Assembly (NCBI GenBank): GCA_035551675.1
Contig: DASZMV010000024.1
Coordinates: 1-64,000 of the forward strand
Length of the DNA stretch: 64,000 bases
DNA from: JAFECT01 sp035551675
GTDB taxonomy: Bacteria > Pseudomonadota > Alphaproteobacteria > Caulobacterales > Caulobacteraceae
Direction of reading: 5' to 3'
A model generated the notes under the pieces. It was not told the origin of the DNA, made no database searches, and saw nothing but the letters and a program-made list of their open reading frames with translations. Both the position numbers and the translations under genes were made by a program. Shown here in pieces: positions 32,789 to 41,991 of the stretch; the stretch's first letter is position 1, and every line of letters begins with the position of its first letter.

Positions 32789-34843
32789 TCACCAGAGTCG
32801 CACCCGATCCGCTGGCGCCAGATACAGCTTGTCGCCGGGCTTCACGTGGAAGGCCGCGTACCAGGCGTCCATGTTCCGCACCACGCCGTTGACCCGGTAC
32901 ATCTCCGGCGAGTGCACGTCGGAGACCAGGCGTTGGCGGATGGTGTCCTCGCGCGACTTCTCGCGCCACGACTGGGCGTAGGCGAGGAAGAAGCGCTGGT
33001 CGCCGGTGAGGCCTTCGATCACCGGGGCGGGCCTGCCGTGCAGAGAGGCGTGATAGGCGTCCAGCGCGATCAGCGCGCCGCCCAGGTCGGCGATGTTCTC
33101 GCCCATGGTCTGGTCGCCCTTCACGTGTACGCCCGGATAGGGTGAATAGCTGTCGTACTGAGCGCCCAGCTTCTTGGCCGACGCGTCGAACTTCTTGCCG
33201 TCGTCGGCGGTCCACCAGTCGGCGAGCACGCCCTTGCCGTCGAACTTGCGCCCCTCGTCGTCGAAGCCGTGGGTCATCTCGTGACCGATGACGGCGCCGA
33301 TGGCGCCGTAGTTCACCGCCGCGTCCGCGCTCGGATCGAAGTACGGCGGCTGCAGGATCGCGGCGGGGAACACCACCTCGTTGAAGCCCGGGTTGTAATA
33401 GGCGTTCACCGTTTGCGGCGTCATGCCCCACTCGCTGCGATCGACCGGATCGTTCAGTCGCTTCAGCCGCCGGTTCCATTCGAACGCCGAGGACGCGCGG
33501 ATGTCGCCTACCAGATCGTCGCCGGAAACCTGCAGGTTGGAATAGTCGCGCCACCTGTCGGGATAGGCGATCTTCACGGTGAACTGGTTGAGCTTGGCGT
33601 TCGCCCTGGCCTTGGTCTCCGCGCTCATCCAGTCGAGGCGGTCGATGCGCGCGTGCAGCGCGACCTGCAGCTGTTTCACCAGGTCGTCGATCTTGGCCTT
33701 GGCCTGCGGCGGGAAATAGCGCGCGACGTAGACGCGGCCGACCGCCTCGCCCATGCCGCGATCGACCACCGCGACGCCGCGCTTCCAGCGGGGCCGCTGT
33801 TCGGTCTGACCCGACAAGGCCTTGGAGTGGAAGTCGAAGCTCGCGTCCACGAACGCCTTGGACAAATACGGCGACGCACCATCCGCCACGTGGAATGCGG
33901 ACCACGCCTTCAGCGTCTGCAGCGGCGTTTCGCCGTAGATGGCGGCGATCTTGGTGAAGGCCGTCGGTTCGCCGATATCGACCTTGCCAGCTTCTCCCAC
34001 GCCCGCGTGGCCGAGATAGGCATTCCAGCCGAAGCCCGGCGCCAGCGCCGCCAGCTGGTCCGGCGTCATCGGATTATAAGTCTTGTCCGGATCGCGCCGC
34101 TCGGCGCGCGACCAGCTCGCCTGCGCGATCGCGGTTTCCAGATCGACAATGGCCTTGGCGTTCTCCTGCGGATGCTCCCACCTGATCAGGCCCAGCATCT
34201 GCGCCACATAGGCCTGGTACGCCGTCTTCTTCGCCGCGAACTTGTCGGAGAGATAATAGTCGCGGTCCGGCAGGCCGAGACCGCCCTGGCTCAGGCTGAC
34301 GATGTAGCGATCCGGCGCCTTGGCGTCGGTCGCGATGCCCAGGCGGAACGGCGCGCGCAGGAATCCGCCGCCCTGGCTCGCGCCCATCAAACCCGTCAGC
34401 GCGTCGCGTGAGGACGCTTCGCGGATCGCGGCGAGATCGGGCTCGATCGGCTTCATGCCCAGCGCTTCGATGCGCGCCTCGTCCATGAAGGCGCGGTAGT
34501 AGGCGCCGACCTTGGTCGCGTCGGCGGCGGCCGGCCCGCTCACGCCGGCGGCGCCGTTTTCCAGGATCTGGCGGATGCGCGCTTCGGAAGTGTCGTTCAG
34601 CACCTCGTCGTCGCCATAGCGGGTGCGATCGGCGGGAATTTCCGTCCGCTTGTCCCAGCCGCCGTTGGCGTAGGCGAAGAAGTCGTCGCCGGGCGTCACC
34701 GACGGATCTTCGCCCGAGGCGTCGAAGCCCCACGCGCCGTAGTGCAGCGCCTTTTGCACCGGCTCGGCGGTGGCGCTGGCGACGGTCAGGACGGCGAGCG
34801 CGGCGGCGCCCAAAAGCACGGTCTTAACTGGACGTGTTTTCAC
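32789..34843 (-). CDS. M13 family metallopeptidase (neprilysin/PepO-like), secreted
   Basis: This 684-residue zinc peptidase has a signal peptide and the M13_N domain, which starts soon after with DASGEDPSVTPGDDFFAYANG. The zinc site is GHEMTHGFDDEG (near residue 519), with the third ligand in ENIADLGG (near 581). FNEVVFPAAILQPPYFDPSA is a classic M13 segment. Such enzymes cleave oligopeptides in the periplasm or outside the cell. It is divergent from the first of three TonB-dependent receptors, and could feed peptides to that system, but this is inference. Confidence 0.95.
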   Translation of the reverse strand: MKTRPVKTVLLGAAALAVLTVASATAEPVQKALHYGAWGFDASGEDPSVTPGDDFFAYANGGWDKRTEIPADRTRYGDDEVLNDTSEARIRQILENGAAGVSGPAAADATKVGAYYRAFMDEARIEALGMKPIEPDLAAIREASSRDALTGLMGASQGGGFLRAPFRLGIATDAKAPDRYIVSLSQGGLGLPDRDYYLSDKFAAKKTAYQAYVAQMLGLIRWEHPQENAKAIVDLETAIAQASWSRAERRDPDKTYNPMTPDQLAALAPGFGWNAYLGHAGVGEAGKVDIGEPTAFTKIAAIYGETPLQTLKAWSAFHVADGASPYLSKAFVDASFDFHSKALSGQTEQRPRWKRGVAVVDRGMGEAVGRVYVARYFPPQAKAKIDDLVKQLQVALHARIDRLDWMSAETKARANAKLNQFTVKIAYPDRWRDYSNLQVSGDDLVGDIRASSAFEWNRRLKRLNDPVDRSEWGMTPQTVNAYYNPGFNEVVFPAAILQPPYFDPSADAAVNYGAIGAVIGHEMTHGFDDEGRKFDGKGVLADWWTADDGKKFDASAKKLGAQYDSYSPYPGVHVKGDQTMGENIADLGGALIALDAYHASLHGRPAPVIEGLTGDQRFFLAYAQSWREKSREDTIRQRLVSDVHSPEMYRVNGVVRNMDAWYAAFHVKPGDKLYLAPADRVRLW

Positions 34844-34917
34844 CGGAATATTCCCTCGTTTGAGCGGGACGAGCCTAGCGCGTGCCCGCTCGCCCGTCCT
34901 CTGTGAAACGATATTGC

Positions 34918-34932
34918 GGTGGAGCTTCCACC
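34918..34932 (+). promoter_or_regulatory. GCT-loop hairpin upstream of receptor 1
   Basis: GGTGGA and TCCACC are perfect 6-base arms around the loop GCT. It lies in the divergent space between the M13 peptidase and the first receptor, about 80 bases before the chosen GTG start, so it cannot be a terminator of a rightward gene. Hairpins with the same GA-GCT-TY top are found before receptors 2 and 3. Confidence 0.5.
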
Positions 34933-35012
34933 CTCGGCAAGCCTTACTGATGGTTCATTTTCAATTTCCGCTGGCGCGCTATAGGGATGGCGCGTCGCTC
35001 GTGGGGGATTCT

Positions 35013-37250
35013 GTGCGCGCGTTTCGGTCGATCAGGGGCTCCGGGCGGCGTTTGGCCGCGCGCCGGCTGAGCCTTGCCCTGGCGATCGCCGCCCTCCCCG
35101 CCGCCGCGTTCGCCCAGTCCGACCAGCAGAGTGCGGGCCAACCGAACGGCGGTCAGCAATCGCAACCGGCGTCCAAGAGCGCAAGTACGGTCCAGGGCGT
35201 CACCGTAACCTCCTCGCAAAACGATTTCCGCAGTTCGCCCGACAAGCGAAGCTACGACCTGACCAAGGACCTGCAGGGTCAGACCGGCTCGCTCGCCGAC
35301 GTGCTGCGCAACATTCCCTCACTCAGCGTCGACCTGAACGGCAACGTGTCGATCCGCGGCGACGCCAACATCCAGATTCTGGTCGACGGCAAGCCTTCGG
35401 GCATGTTCAAGGGTGCGGGCGCCGGCCAGGTGCTGCTGTCCATCCCCGCCGACCAGTACGAGCGCGTCGAGGTGATGACCAACCCGTCCGCCGCCTATTC
35501 GCCGGAGGGATCGGGCGGCATCATCAACCTGATCACCAAGAAGACCCGCAAGAGCGGCGCCTCCGGCTCGATCCGAGTCAATGCGGGAACGCGCGGGCGC
35601 TGGGGCGTGGGCGTCACCGGCGCCTACAAGGGCGACAAGCTGTCGGCCCAGATCGCCGGCGGCTACCGCTACGATCCGCAGCACCCGACCGACGAAGACC
35701 GTCCGACGATCCTGGACGCGAGCGGAAAACCGATCTCGACCACGAACCAGATCACCGTCAGCGACGGACCGCTTCACATCTGGTACCTGCGCGGCGGCGC
35801 CGACTACGCGCTGGACCCCAAGACCACGCTCAGCGCCGAGGCGCACTACACCGACCTCTTTCTCACTATGCCGAGCGTCTCCAGCCTCGAGAGCTTCGAC
35901 GCGTCAGGCGCGCTCGACCGGGTGTTCACGCGACGCGCGCGCGAGGATCTTACCGACCGGAAGACCGAAGGCGGCAGCGCGACGTTCCGCCGGTCGTTCG
36001 CGGGCGACAACCACGACCTGACCCTTATCGCGAGTTATGACCGCACGCCCTACGACCTCGGCCTCGATTTCATCGACATAAGCACGCTGCCGCCCCTGCC
36101 CGACGCGTTCGACCGCGTGCGCACCTTCAGCGTCGACGGCCTGAGCGACTTCAAGGCCGACTATCAGGCGCCCATGGCGGGCGGCGCGCAGCTGAAGGCG
36201 GGCTGGGAACTGCAGATCGACGACACCTCGAGCCTCAATCACGGCGTCATCGGCGCCGCGTCGCCGACCGCGCCCGACGACCCGGCGCAGACCGACCGGT
36301 TCCATTTCCGCCGCCAGGTCGACATGCTCTACGCCACCTGGCAGCAGCCGATCGGCAAGCTGACCGTGCTCGCGGGCGTGCGCGGCGAGCAAAGCCGGGT
36401 GAACGTAGACGACGCGACCTCGGCGGTGACGCAGACGACGGATCATTTCCGGCTCTATCCGTCGCTGAACCTGACCTATCAGATCGACGACGCCCAGCAA
36501 TTATCCGCGAGTTACAGCCAGCGCGTCGAGCGGCCGAACCCGGGGCAGTTCGATCCGTTCCTCTACCTCGACGGCCCCTTCTACGCGCACGTCGGCAACC
36601 CGAACCTGCGCGACCAGATCTCCGCCGACTACGAGGCCGGCTATCAGTACAAGGCCGGCGGGCGTTATTATCTCGCCACGCTCTACTACAAGGACAACCG
36701 CTACGGGGTCACGAGCACCGAGAGCGTGCTGCCGAACGGCGTCCTCCTCGCCAGTTTCGGCAACCTGACCAGCAGCCGCAGCGGCGGCCTCGAACTCGTC
36801 GCCAACGGCAGCCTTCTGATCAAGTCGCTCACCTACAATGTGAGCGCCGACCTGCATCGCACCGAGATCGACGCCCAGGCGCTGGGCTTCCCGAACGCAC
36901 GCGCGCTGACGACCCTGTCCGGTCGCGCCAGTCTCAACTGGACGGCGTCGCCCAACGATCTGTTCCAGGCGAGCGTGCGCGGCTCCGGCAAGGAGATCAC
37001 GCCGCAAGGTTTTTCCGACCTGGGCCCGCTGATCAACTTCGGCTACCGCCGCAGACTGTCGGACCGGCTGGCGATCTTCGTCACCGCCCAGGACGCGTTC
37101 GCGACCTACCGCAACCGGGACGAAGTCTTCACCCCGGTCTTCCGCGACACGGTTCGCGATCGCGGACGCACCCAGGCGGCCTTCATCGGGTTCAGCTACG
37201 CCTTCGGCGGCGGGGCAAAGAAGGATCCGGGCTTCGACTACAACAACTGA
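35013..37250 (+). CDS. TonB-dependent outer membrane receptor 1
   Basis: A 745-residue receptor: signal peptide ending AFA, a TonB-box-like stretch STVQGVTVTS, a plug (LADVLRNIPSLSVDLNGNVS, then ILVDGKPSGMFK and RVEVMTNPSAAYSPEGSGGI) and a C-terminal barrel of the outer-membrane beta-barrel type (PF14905-like; LSASYSQRVERPNPGQFDPF, then RDQISADYEAGYQYK). The end FSYAFGGGAKKDPGFDYNN resembles its two neighbours. I chose the GTG at 35013 with GGGGGA five bases upstream; an ATG at 34950 would add 21 residues and has no ribosome binding site. The ligand is unknown. Confidence 0.92.
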   Translation: MRAFRSIRGSGRRLAARRLSLALAIAALPAAAFAQSDQQSAGQPNGGQQSQPASKSASTVQGVTVTSSQNDFRSSPDKRSYDLTKDLQGQTGSLADVLRNIPSLSVDLNGNVSIRGDANIQILVDGKPSGMFKGAGAGQVLLSIPADQYERVEVMTNPSAAYSPEGSGGIINLITKKTRKSGASGSIRVNAGTRGRWGVGVTGAYKGDKLSAQIAGGYRYDPQHPTDEDRPTILDASGKPISTTNQITVSDGPLHIWYLRGGADYALDPKTTLSAEAHYTDLFLTMPSVSSLESFDASGALDRVFTRRAREDLTDRKTEGGSATFRRSFAGDNHDLTLIASYDRTPYDLGLDFIDISTLPPLPDAFDRVRTFSVDGLSDFKADYQAPMAGGAQLKAGWELQIDDTSSLNHGVIGAASPTAPDDPAQTDRFHFRRQVDMLYATWQQPIGKLTVLAGVRGEQSRVNVDDATSAVTQTTDHFRLYPSLNLTYQIDDAQQLSASYSQRVERPNPGQFDPFLYLDGPFYAHVGNPNLRDQISADYEAGYQYKAGGRYYLATLYYKDNRYGVTSTESVLPNGVLLASFGNLTSSRSGGLELVANGSLLIKSLTYNVSADLHRTEIDAQALGFPNARALTTLSGRASLNWTASPNDLFQASVRGSGKEITPQGFSDLGPLINFGYRRRLSDRLAIFVTAQDAFATYRNRDEVFTPVFRDTVRDRGRTQAAFIGFSYAFGGGAKKDPGFDYNN

Positions 37251-37252
37251 AT

Positions 37253-37284
37253 GGCGATAAGGCGAGCTTTGCCATTTCGTCGCC
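37253..37284 (+). promoter_or_regulatory. GCT-loop hairpin upstream of receptor 2
   Basis: GGCGA and TTGCC (37261-37265, 37269-37273) pair around GCT, with one G-T wobble. An outer GGCGA/TCGCC pair (37253-37257, 37280-37284) extends the fold with an internal bulge. It starts three bases after the receptor 1 stop and lies about 40 bases before the receptor 2 start. The following leader shares ATTGCA..TCCA, then AACGG..GGCTGTCC with the leader of receptor 3. Confidence 0.5.
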
Positions 37285-37325
37285 AAATTGCATGTCCATA
37301 GGGTTCTAAACGGGAGGCTGTCCCT

Positions 37326-39602
37326 TTGCCGATCTGGTCTTTGTCACGCCCGCGCCTTGCGCGTCTGGGCCTTGTATCTCTTGCGGCCATGATGGTGGCG
37401 GGGGGTGGCGCGCCCGCGTTCGCCCAGTCGCAGCAAGGCCAGACTCAGGCCCCGCCTTCATCGGATCAGACCGACGCCAAGGCCAAAAAGGACGGCAAGG
37501 CCTCGACCGTCCAGGGCATCACGGTCACCTCCGACCGCGCCCAGATGCGCAGCGATATCGACCGCCGCAGCTATGACATAACCAAGGACCTGGGCGCCCA
37601 GAACGGCGCCTCGCTCGCCGACTCGCTGCGCAACGTGCCGTCGGTGGACGTGGACGTGAACGGCGGCGTGACCCTGCGCGGCCAGTCGGGCGTGACCATC
37701 ATGGTCGACGGCAAGCCCTCGCCGATCTTTTCGGGTCCCGGCGGCGCGCAGGCGCTGCTGCAGATTCCCGCCGACCAGTTCGAGCGCGTCGAGGTGATGA
37801 CCAATCCCTCGGCCGCCTTCACCCCCAACGGCCAGGCCGGCATCATCAACCTGGTGAGCAAGAAGCGCCAACCCATGGGCAGTTTCGGCTCGGTGCGCGC
37901 CTCGGTCGCCGACGCCGACCGCTACCGCGGCGGCGCCAACGCCACCATCCGCAACGGCAAGACGACCGTGGTTCTCTACGCCGGCGGCGGTCGCGACCTG
38001 CAGAAACAGGACGCGTCGGGCCTTACCGAAAACTTCAACCCCGCCGGCGATCTGATCACCACCAACACCGGGACCAGCAACGGCCAGTTCCGCTCCAACT
38101 TCGGCTACGGCGTCGGCAATGTCACCTGGGACCTCGCGCCCAAGACCCAACTGAACCTCAGCCTCAACGCTTTCCATTTCCACGGCGAGGCCGACAGCCA
38201 CGGCGACGATGTGGTCACCGACGGTTCCGGCGCGGTGCTCGAGGACGTTCTGCAGACCACGCAAAATATCTTCGGCGGCACGTTCGCGCGCGGCGAGTTG
38301 AAACTGCGCCAGGAGTTCGCGGGCGACGACCACAACCTCACCATCACCCTGAACCACAATCGCGGCGACTTCGACAACAGTCAGCGGTTCACTGAATCCT
38401 TCGCGGCGCCGGTGCAGCCGGACACGTTCCAGCGTTCGACCCAGTCCAACATCAACAACACGACCCAGTTCGCGGGCGACTACGTGCGGCCCATGCCGTC
38501 GGACGGCAAGCTGAAGGCGGGCTGGGATGTCACCCAGGACGACAACCACTCGAACTCGATGGGCTTCGTGGACGCGTCTTCACCGACCGCGCCGGACGAC
38601 CCGAGTCAGACCGACCTGTTCCACTTCCAGCGCACCGTCTCCGCCGGCTACGTCACCTATCAGCAACCGTTCGGCAAGCTGACGGTGCTGGGCGGCCTGC
38701 GCGTCGAGAACGAGACCCTGAACATCGACAGCGAGACCTCGCACATCGACGTCAAGTCGAACGACCTGCACCTCTATCCGACGCTGCACCTGAGCTACAC
38801 GCTCGACGACGCCCAGACCCTGATGGCGAGCTATTCCGAACGCATCCAGCGCCCCGACGATCGTTCGTTCGATCCCTTCGTGCGCATCAACGGCCCGTTC
38901 TCGGAATCGGCGGGCAATCCGCACCTGAAACCCGAGCAGGTCCAGGATTACGAAGGCAGCTGGCAGTACCACGGCGGCGGCCAGTTCTACATCGCCACCC
39001 TCTATTACAAGCAACACACCGGCGGCGTGACCACCATCACCACCGACGTCGGAGACAGCGTGCTTTTGACCACCGACGAGAACCTGACCCGCAGCAAGGA
39101 CGCGGGCCTGGAACTGGTGGCGAGCGGCAAGCTGCCCCACGGCCTCGCCTACAACATCAGCGGCAACGTCTACTGGAACGAGATCGACGGCTCGGCGCTC
39201 GGTTTTACCGAGACGCGGTCGGACACCACCGTCGCCGGCCGCGCCTCGATCAACTGGCAGGCCGATCCGAATGATTTCCTCCAGATCAACCTCTCCGCCC
39301 GCGGCCGCACGCTGACGCCCCAGGGATTCACCGAGACCAAGCCGACCGTGAACCTGGGCTACCGCCGCAAGTTCACCGAAAAGCTGAGCGGGCTGATCAC
39401 CGTGCAGGACCTGTTCGACACCGGCGGCGAAAAGACCGTCTACGACAGTCCGCTGCTGCGCGGCGGCAACGACTTCCACCAGCACGACCGCGCGGTCTTC
39501 CTCGGCCTGACCATGACCTTCGGCGCCAGCCCGCGCGGCCGCCCGCAACAACCCGACTTCGACTACGGCGACCAAACTCCGGGCGGCGGCTCGCCGCACT
39601 GA
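37326..39602 (+). CDS. TonB-dependent outer membrane receptor 2
   Basis: A 758-residue paralogue of the flanking receptors. The TTG start at 37326 has GGGAGG eight bases upstream, and the signal peptide ends AFA. TonB-box-like STVQGITVTS, plug LADSLRNVPSVDVDVNGGVT with IMVDGKPSPIFSG, and the barrel block LMASYSERIQRPDDRSFDPF are all aligned with receptors 1 and 3. The C-terminus RPQQPDFDYGDQT keeps the PDFDY element seen in receptor 3. It is most like receptor 3. Transport substrate is unknown; the nearby GH92 enzyme suggests a glycan product but does not prove it. Confidence 0.92.
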   Translation: MPIWSLSRPRLARLGLVSLAAMMVAGGGAPAFAQSQQGQTQAPPSSDQTDAKAKKDGKASTVQGITVTSDRAQMRSDIDRRSYDITKDLGAQNGASLADSLRNVPSVDVDVNGGVTLRGQSGVTIMVDGKPSPIFSGPGGAQALLQIPADQFERVEVMTNPSAAFTPNGQAGIINLVSKKRQPMGSFGSVRASVADADRYRGGANATIRNGKTTVVLYAGGGRDLQKQDASGLTENFNPAGDLITTNTGTSNGQFRSNFGYGVGNVTWDLAPKTQLNLSLNAFHFHGEADSHGDDVVTDGSGAVLEDVLQTTQNIFGGTFARGELKLRQEFAGDDHNLTITLNHNRGDFDNSQRFTESFAAPVQPDTFQRSTQSNINNTTQFAGDYVRPMPSDGKLKAGWDVTQDDNHSNSMGFVDASSPTAPDDPSQTDLFHFQRTVSAGYVTYQQPFGKLTVLGGLRVENETLNIDSETSHIDVKSNDLHLYPTLHLSYTLDDAQTLMASYSERIQRPDDRSFDPFVRINGPFSESAGNPHLKPEQVQDYEGSWQYHGGGQFYIATLYYKQHTGGVTTITTDVGDSVLLTTDENLTRSKDAGLELVASGKLPHGLAYNISGNVYWNEIDGSALGFTETRSDTTVAGRASINWQADPNDFLQINLSARGRTLTPQGFTETKPTVNLGYRRKFTEKLSGLITVQDLFDTGGEKTVYDSPLLRGGNDFHQHDRAVFLGLTMTFGASPRGRPQQPDFDYGDQTPGGGSPH

Positions 39603-39614
39603 CGCGTTCATGAC

Positions 39615-39643
39615 GGTGTGAAGGCGAGCTTCGCCTTTACACC
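39615..39643 (+). promoter_or_regulatory. GCT-loop hairpin upstream of receptor 3
   Basis: GGTGTGAAGGCGA and TCGCCTTTACACC form a 13-base stem with one G-T wobble and the loop GCT. It lies 12 bases after the receptor 2 stop and ends 46 bases before the receptor 3 start. It could terminate receptor 2 transcription, but no T-run follows, and its top is shared with the hairpins before receptors 1 and 2. Confidence 0.6.
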
Positions 39644-39689
39644 GCCTGATTGCACATCCACTATGCGGTTGAACGGTGGGCTGTCCCGG

Positions 39690-41885
39690 ATGCCGCTGCG
39701 CCTGCAACCTGGGCTGATTGCGTTCGCCGCTGCGACCTTCGCGGCCGGCGGTCCTGTGCAGGCGCAGTCGACGCCGGCGCCAGCGACCCAGACTCCCTCC
39801 TCCGCGCCGACGTCTGACGCCAAAGCCGCCACCACGGTTCAGGGCGTTACCGTCACCAGTGACAAACCCGCCGTGCGCCTCGACATCGACCGCCGCAGCT
39901 ACGACATCTCGAAAGATCTGCAGACCCAGTCCGGCGCCTCCATCGCCGACGCGCTGCGCAACATCCCCTCGGTGGACGTGGACGTCGAGGGCAAGGTCAC
40001 CCTGCGCGGTCAGGCGGGTGTGACCATCCTGGTCGACGGCAAACCGTCGCCGATGATCAACGCCGACACGATCCAGAACCTCCCCGCCGACCAGTTCGAA
40101 CGCGTGGAGGTGATGACCAACCCCTCGGCGGCGTTTTCGCCCGAAGGCTCGGCGGGCATCATCAACCTGGTCACCAAGAAGCGCACCCCGCCAGGTCGCC
40201 AGGCTATCCTTAAGTTCGCCTACGCCAGCCCGGACCGCTGGCATGGCGGCGGCTACGGGTCGGTGAAATCGGGGCCGGTGACCGTCAGCCTGAACGCCAA
40301 CGCCAATCGCGGGGCCGGGGCCACCAACGGATCGGGTGAAGGTCGAAGCATCGACCCGGCAAACGGCGTGGAAACCTCCGCCGCGAACCGCAGCGCCCGG
40401 GTGTACAGCTCCCACTCCGAAAACGGCGGCAGCACGGTGCGATGGGATATCGATCCCAAATCCCAGTTCACCGTCGCCATGTTCGGTTACGAGATCAGCG
40501 GCCGTTCCCACGTCGACACCACCACCACCCTTTCGAATTCCGCCGGCGACGTGACCGAAATTCTGTCGACCGCGACCAACGGTCTAAGCCACACGGACGG
40601 CCTTCACGGCGGCGTGGAATACCGGCGCGACTTCGCCGGCGACGATCACAACCTGACCGTCGATCTCGGCCTCGATCGGCGAGACACCTCATTTCAGACG
40701 ACCACCACCAACGTCTTTAACGCGGCGTCCGACAGTTTTCAGCACCTGCGCACCGCTGAAGCTCAGCAAAACATGGACTTCTCCGGCGACTACGACCGCC
40801 CCATGCCCTTCGGCGCCAAGCTGAAGGCGGGATGGGACATCGCCAAAGTCGACGATCTCCACACCAACGCCGGCTTCGTCAACGGCGCCTCGCCGGATGC
40901 GCCCGACGACCCCGCGCGCGCGGACCGCTATCATTTCAAACGTACGGTTTCGGCCGCCTACCTCACCTACCAGCAGCCGATCGGAAAGCTCACGGCAATG
41001 CCCGGCCTTCGCGTCGAGGGCGAAGATCTCGACATCGACGACCTCTCCACCAGCACCGACGTGCGCGAGCGCGACGTGCATCTCTATCCGACGCTGCACC
41101 TGCTCTATGCCCTCACCGACAGCGGGAGCCTGTTCGCCAACTACAGCGAACGGATCGACCGTCCCGATCCCAATTCGCTAAATCCGTTCTTGGCGATCTA
41201 CGGCCCGCTGAGTGAGAGTCAGGGCAATCCGCACCTGAAGCCCGAACAGACCCAGGATTTCGAGACCGGCTGGCAGTATAGCAAGGGCGGGACGTCCCTG
41301 ATCGCCACTGCCTATTACAAACTGAACACCGGCGGCTTCGCCTCCATTAATACCGACATCGGCGGCGGCGTGTCTCTGACCACCGAGCAGAACCTGACGC
41401 GAAGCCGCGACGCGGGGTTTGAGCTGGCGGCGTCCGGACGCCTGCCCCACGGTTTCAGCTACAATCTCAGCGGCGTCTATCATTGGAATGAGATCGACGG
41501 ATCGCCGCTCGACTTCACCCTGACGCGGCGGGGCTCGACCGTCTCCGGCAAGGCGACGATCAACTGGCAGGCCGACCCGGCCGACTATCTGCAGTTCAAT
41601 CTTTCGGCGGCAGGCCGCAATTTCACGCCCCAGGCCTATACCGCGCCCCGCCCGGTCATCAACCTCGGCTACCGGCGCAAGATCGACGACCACCTCTCCG
41701 TCCTCGCCACTGCGCTCGACGTGTTCCAGACGGGGGGCCAGCGCGGCGTGACCGACAGCCCACTCCTGAACGGCCACAGCAACTACAACATCCGTGACCG
41801 CGCCTTCTTCCTGAGCCTGGTTCTCACCTTCGGCGGAAATAACCGGCGCCCGCCGGACTTCGACTATAACGGCGGGTCACAATAG
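39690..41885 (+). CDS. TonB-dependent outer membrane receptor 3
   Basis: A 731-residue paralogue of receptor 2. The ATG at 39690 is chosen because it aligns with the receptor 2 start and follows GGTGGG at the same distance; an in-frame start at 39618 would lie within the hairpin. Signal peptide ends VQA; TTVQGVTVTS, plug ADALRNIPSVDVDVEGKVTL and ILVDGKPSPMINA follow. Barrel segments FANYSERIDRPDPNSLNPFL and LTFGGNNRRPPDFDYNGG end the protein. Identity with receptor 2 is high over the plug and moderate in the barrel, as expected of an expanded gene family with different ligands. Confidence 0.92.
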   Translation: MPLRLQPGLIAFAAATFAAGGPVQAQSTPAPATQTPSSAPTSDAKAATTVQGVTVTSDKPAVRLDIDRRSYDISKDLQTQSGASIADALRNIPSVDVDVEGKVTLRGQAGVTILVDGKPSPMINADTIQNLPADQFERVEVMTNPSAAFSPEGSAGIINLVTKKRTPPGRQAILKFAYASPDRWHGGGYGSVKSGPVTVSLNANANRGAGATNGSGEGRSIDPANGVETSAANRSARVYSSHSENGGSTVRWDIDPKSQFTVAMFGYEISGRSHVDTTTTLSNSAGDVTEILSTATNGLSHTDGLHGGVEYRRDFAGDDHNLTVDLGLDRRDTSFQTTTTNVFNAASDSFQHLRTAEAQQNMDFSGDYDRPMPFGAKLKAGWDIAKVDDLHTNAGFVNGASPDAPDDPARADRYHFKRTVSAAYLTYQQPIGKLTAMPGLRVEGEDLDIDDLSTSTDVRERDVHLYPTLHLLYALTDSGSLFANYSERIDRPDPNSLNPFLAIYGPLSESQGNPHLKPEQTQDFETGWQYSKGGTSLIATAYYKLNTGGFASINTDIGGGVSLTTEQNLTRSRDAGFELAASGRLPHGFSYNLSGVYHWNEIDGSPLDFTLTRRGSTVSGKATINWQADPADYLQFNLSAAGRNFTPQAYTAPRPVINLGYRRKIDDHLSVLATALDVFQTGGQRGVTDSPLLNGHSNYNIRDRAFFLSLVLTFGGNNRRPPDFDYNGGSQ

Positions 41886-41991
41886 CGTTCGAGCGGCATC
41901 CGAAGAACGCCACGTTGTCGCTTCATGAATAATCCTCTAGAGTTGCAAATGGCGCGGCCAGCGTCCGTTCGTATCTCTCGGGGAATCGTCG

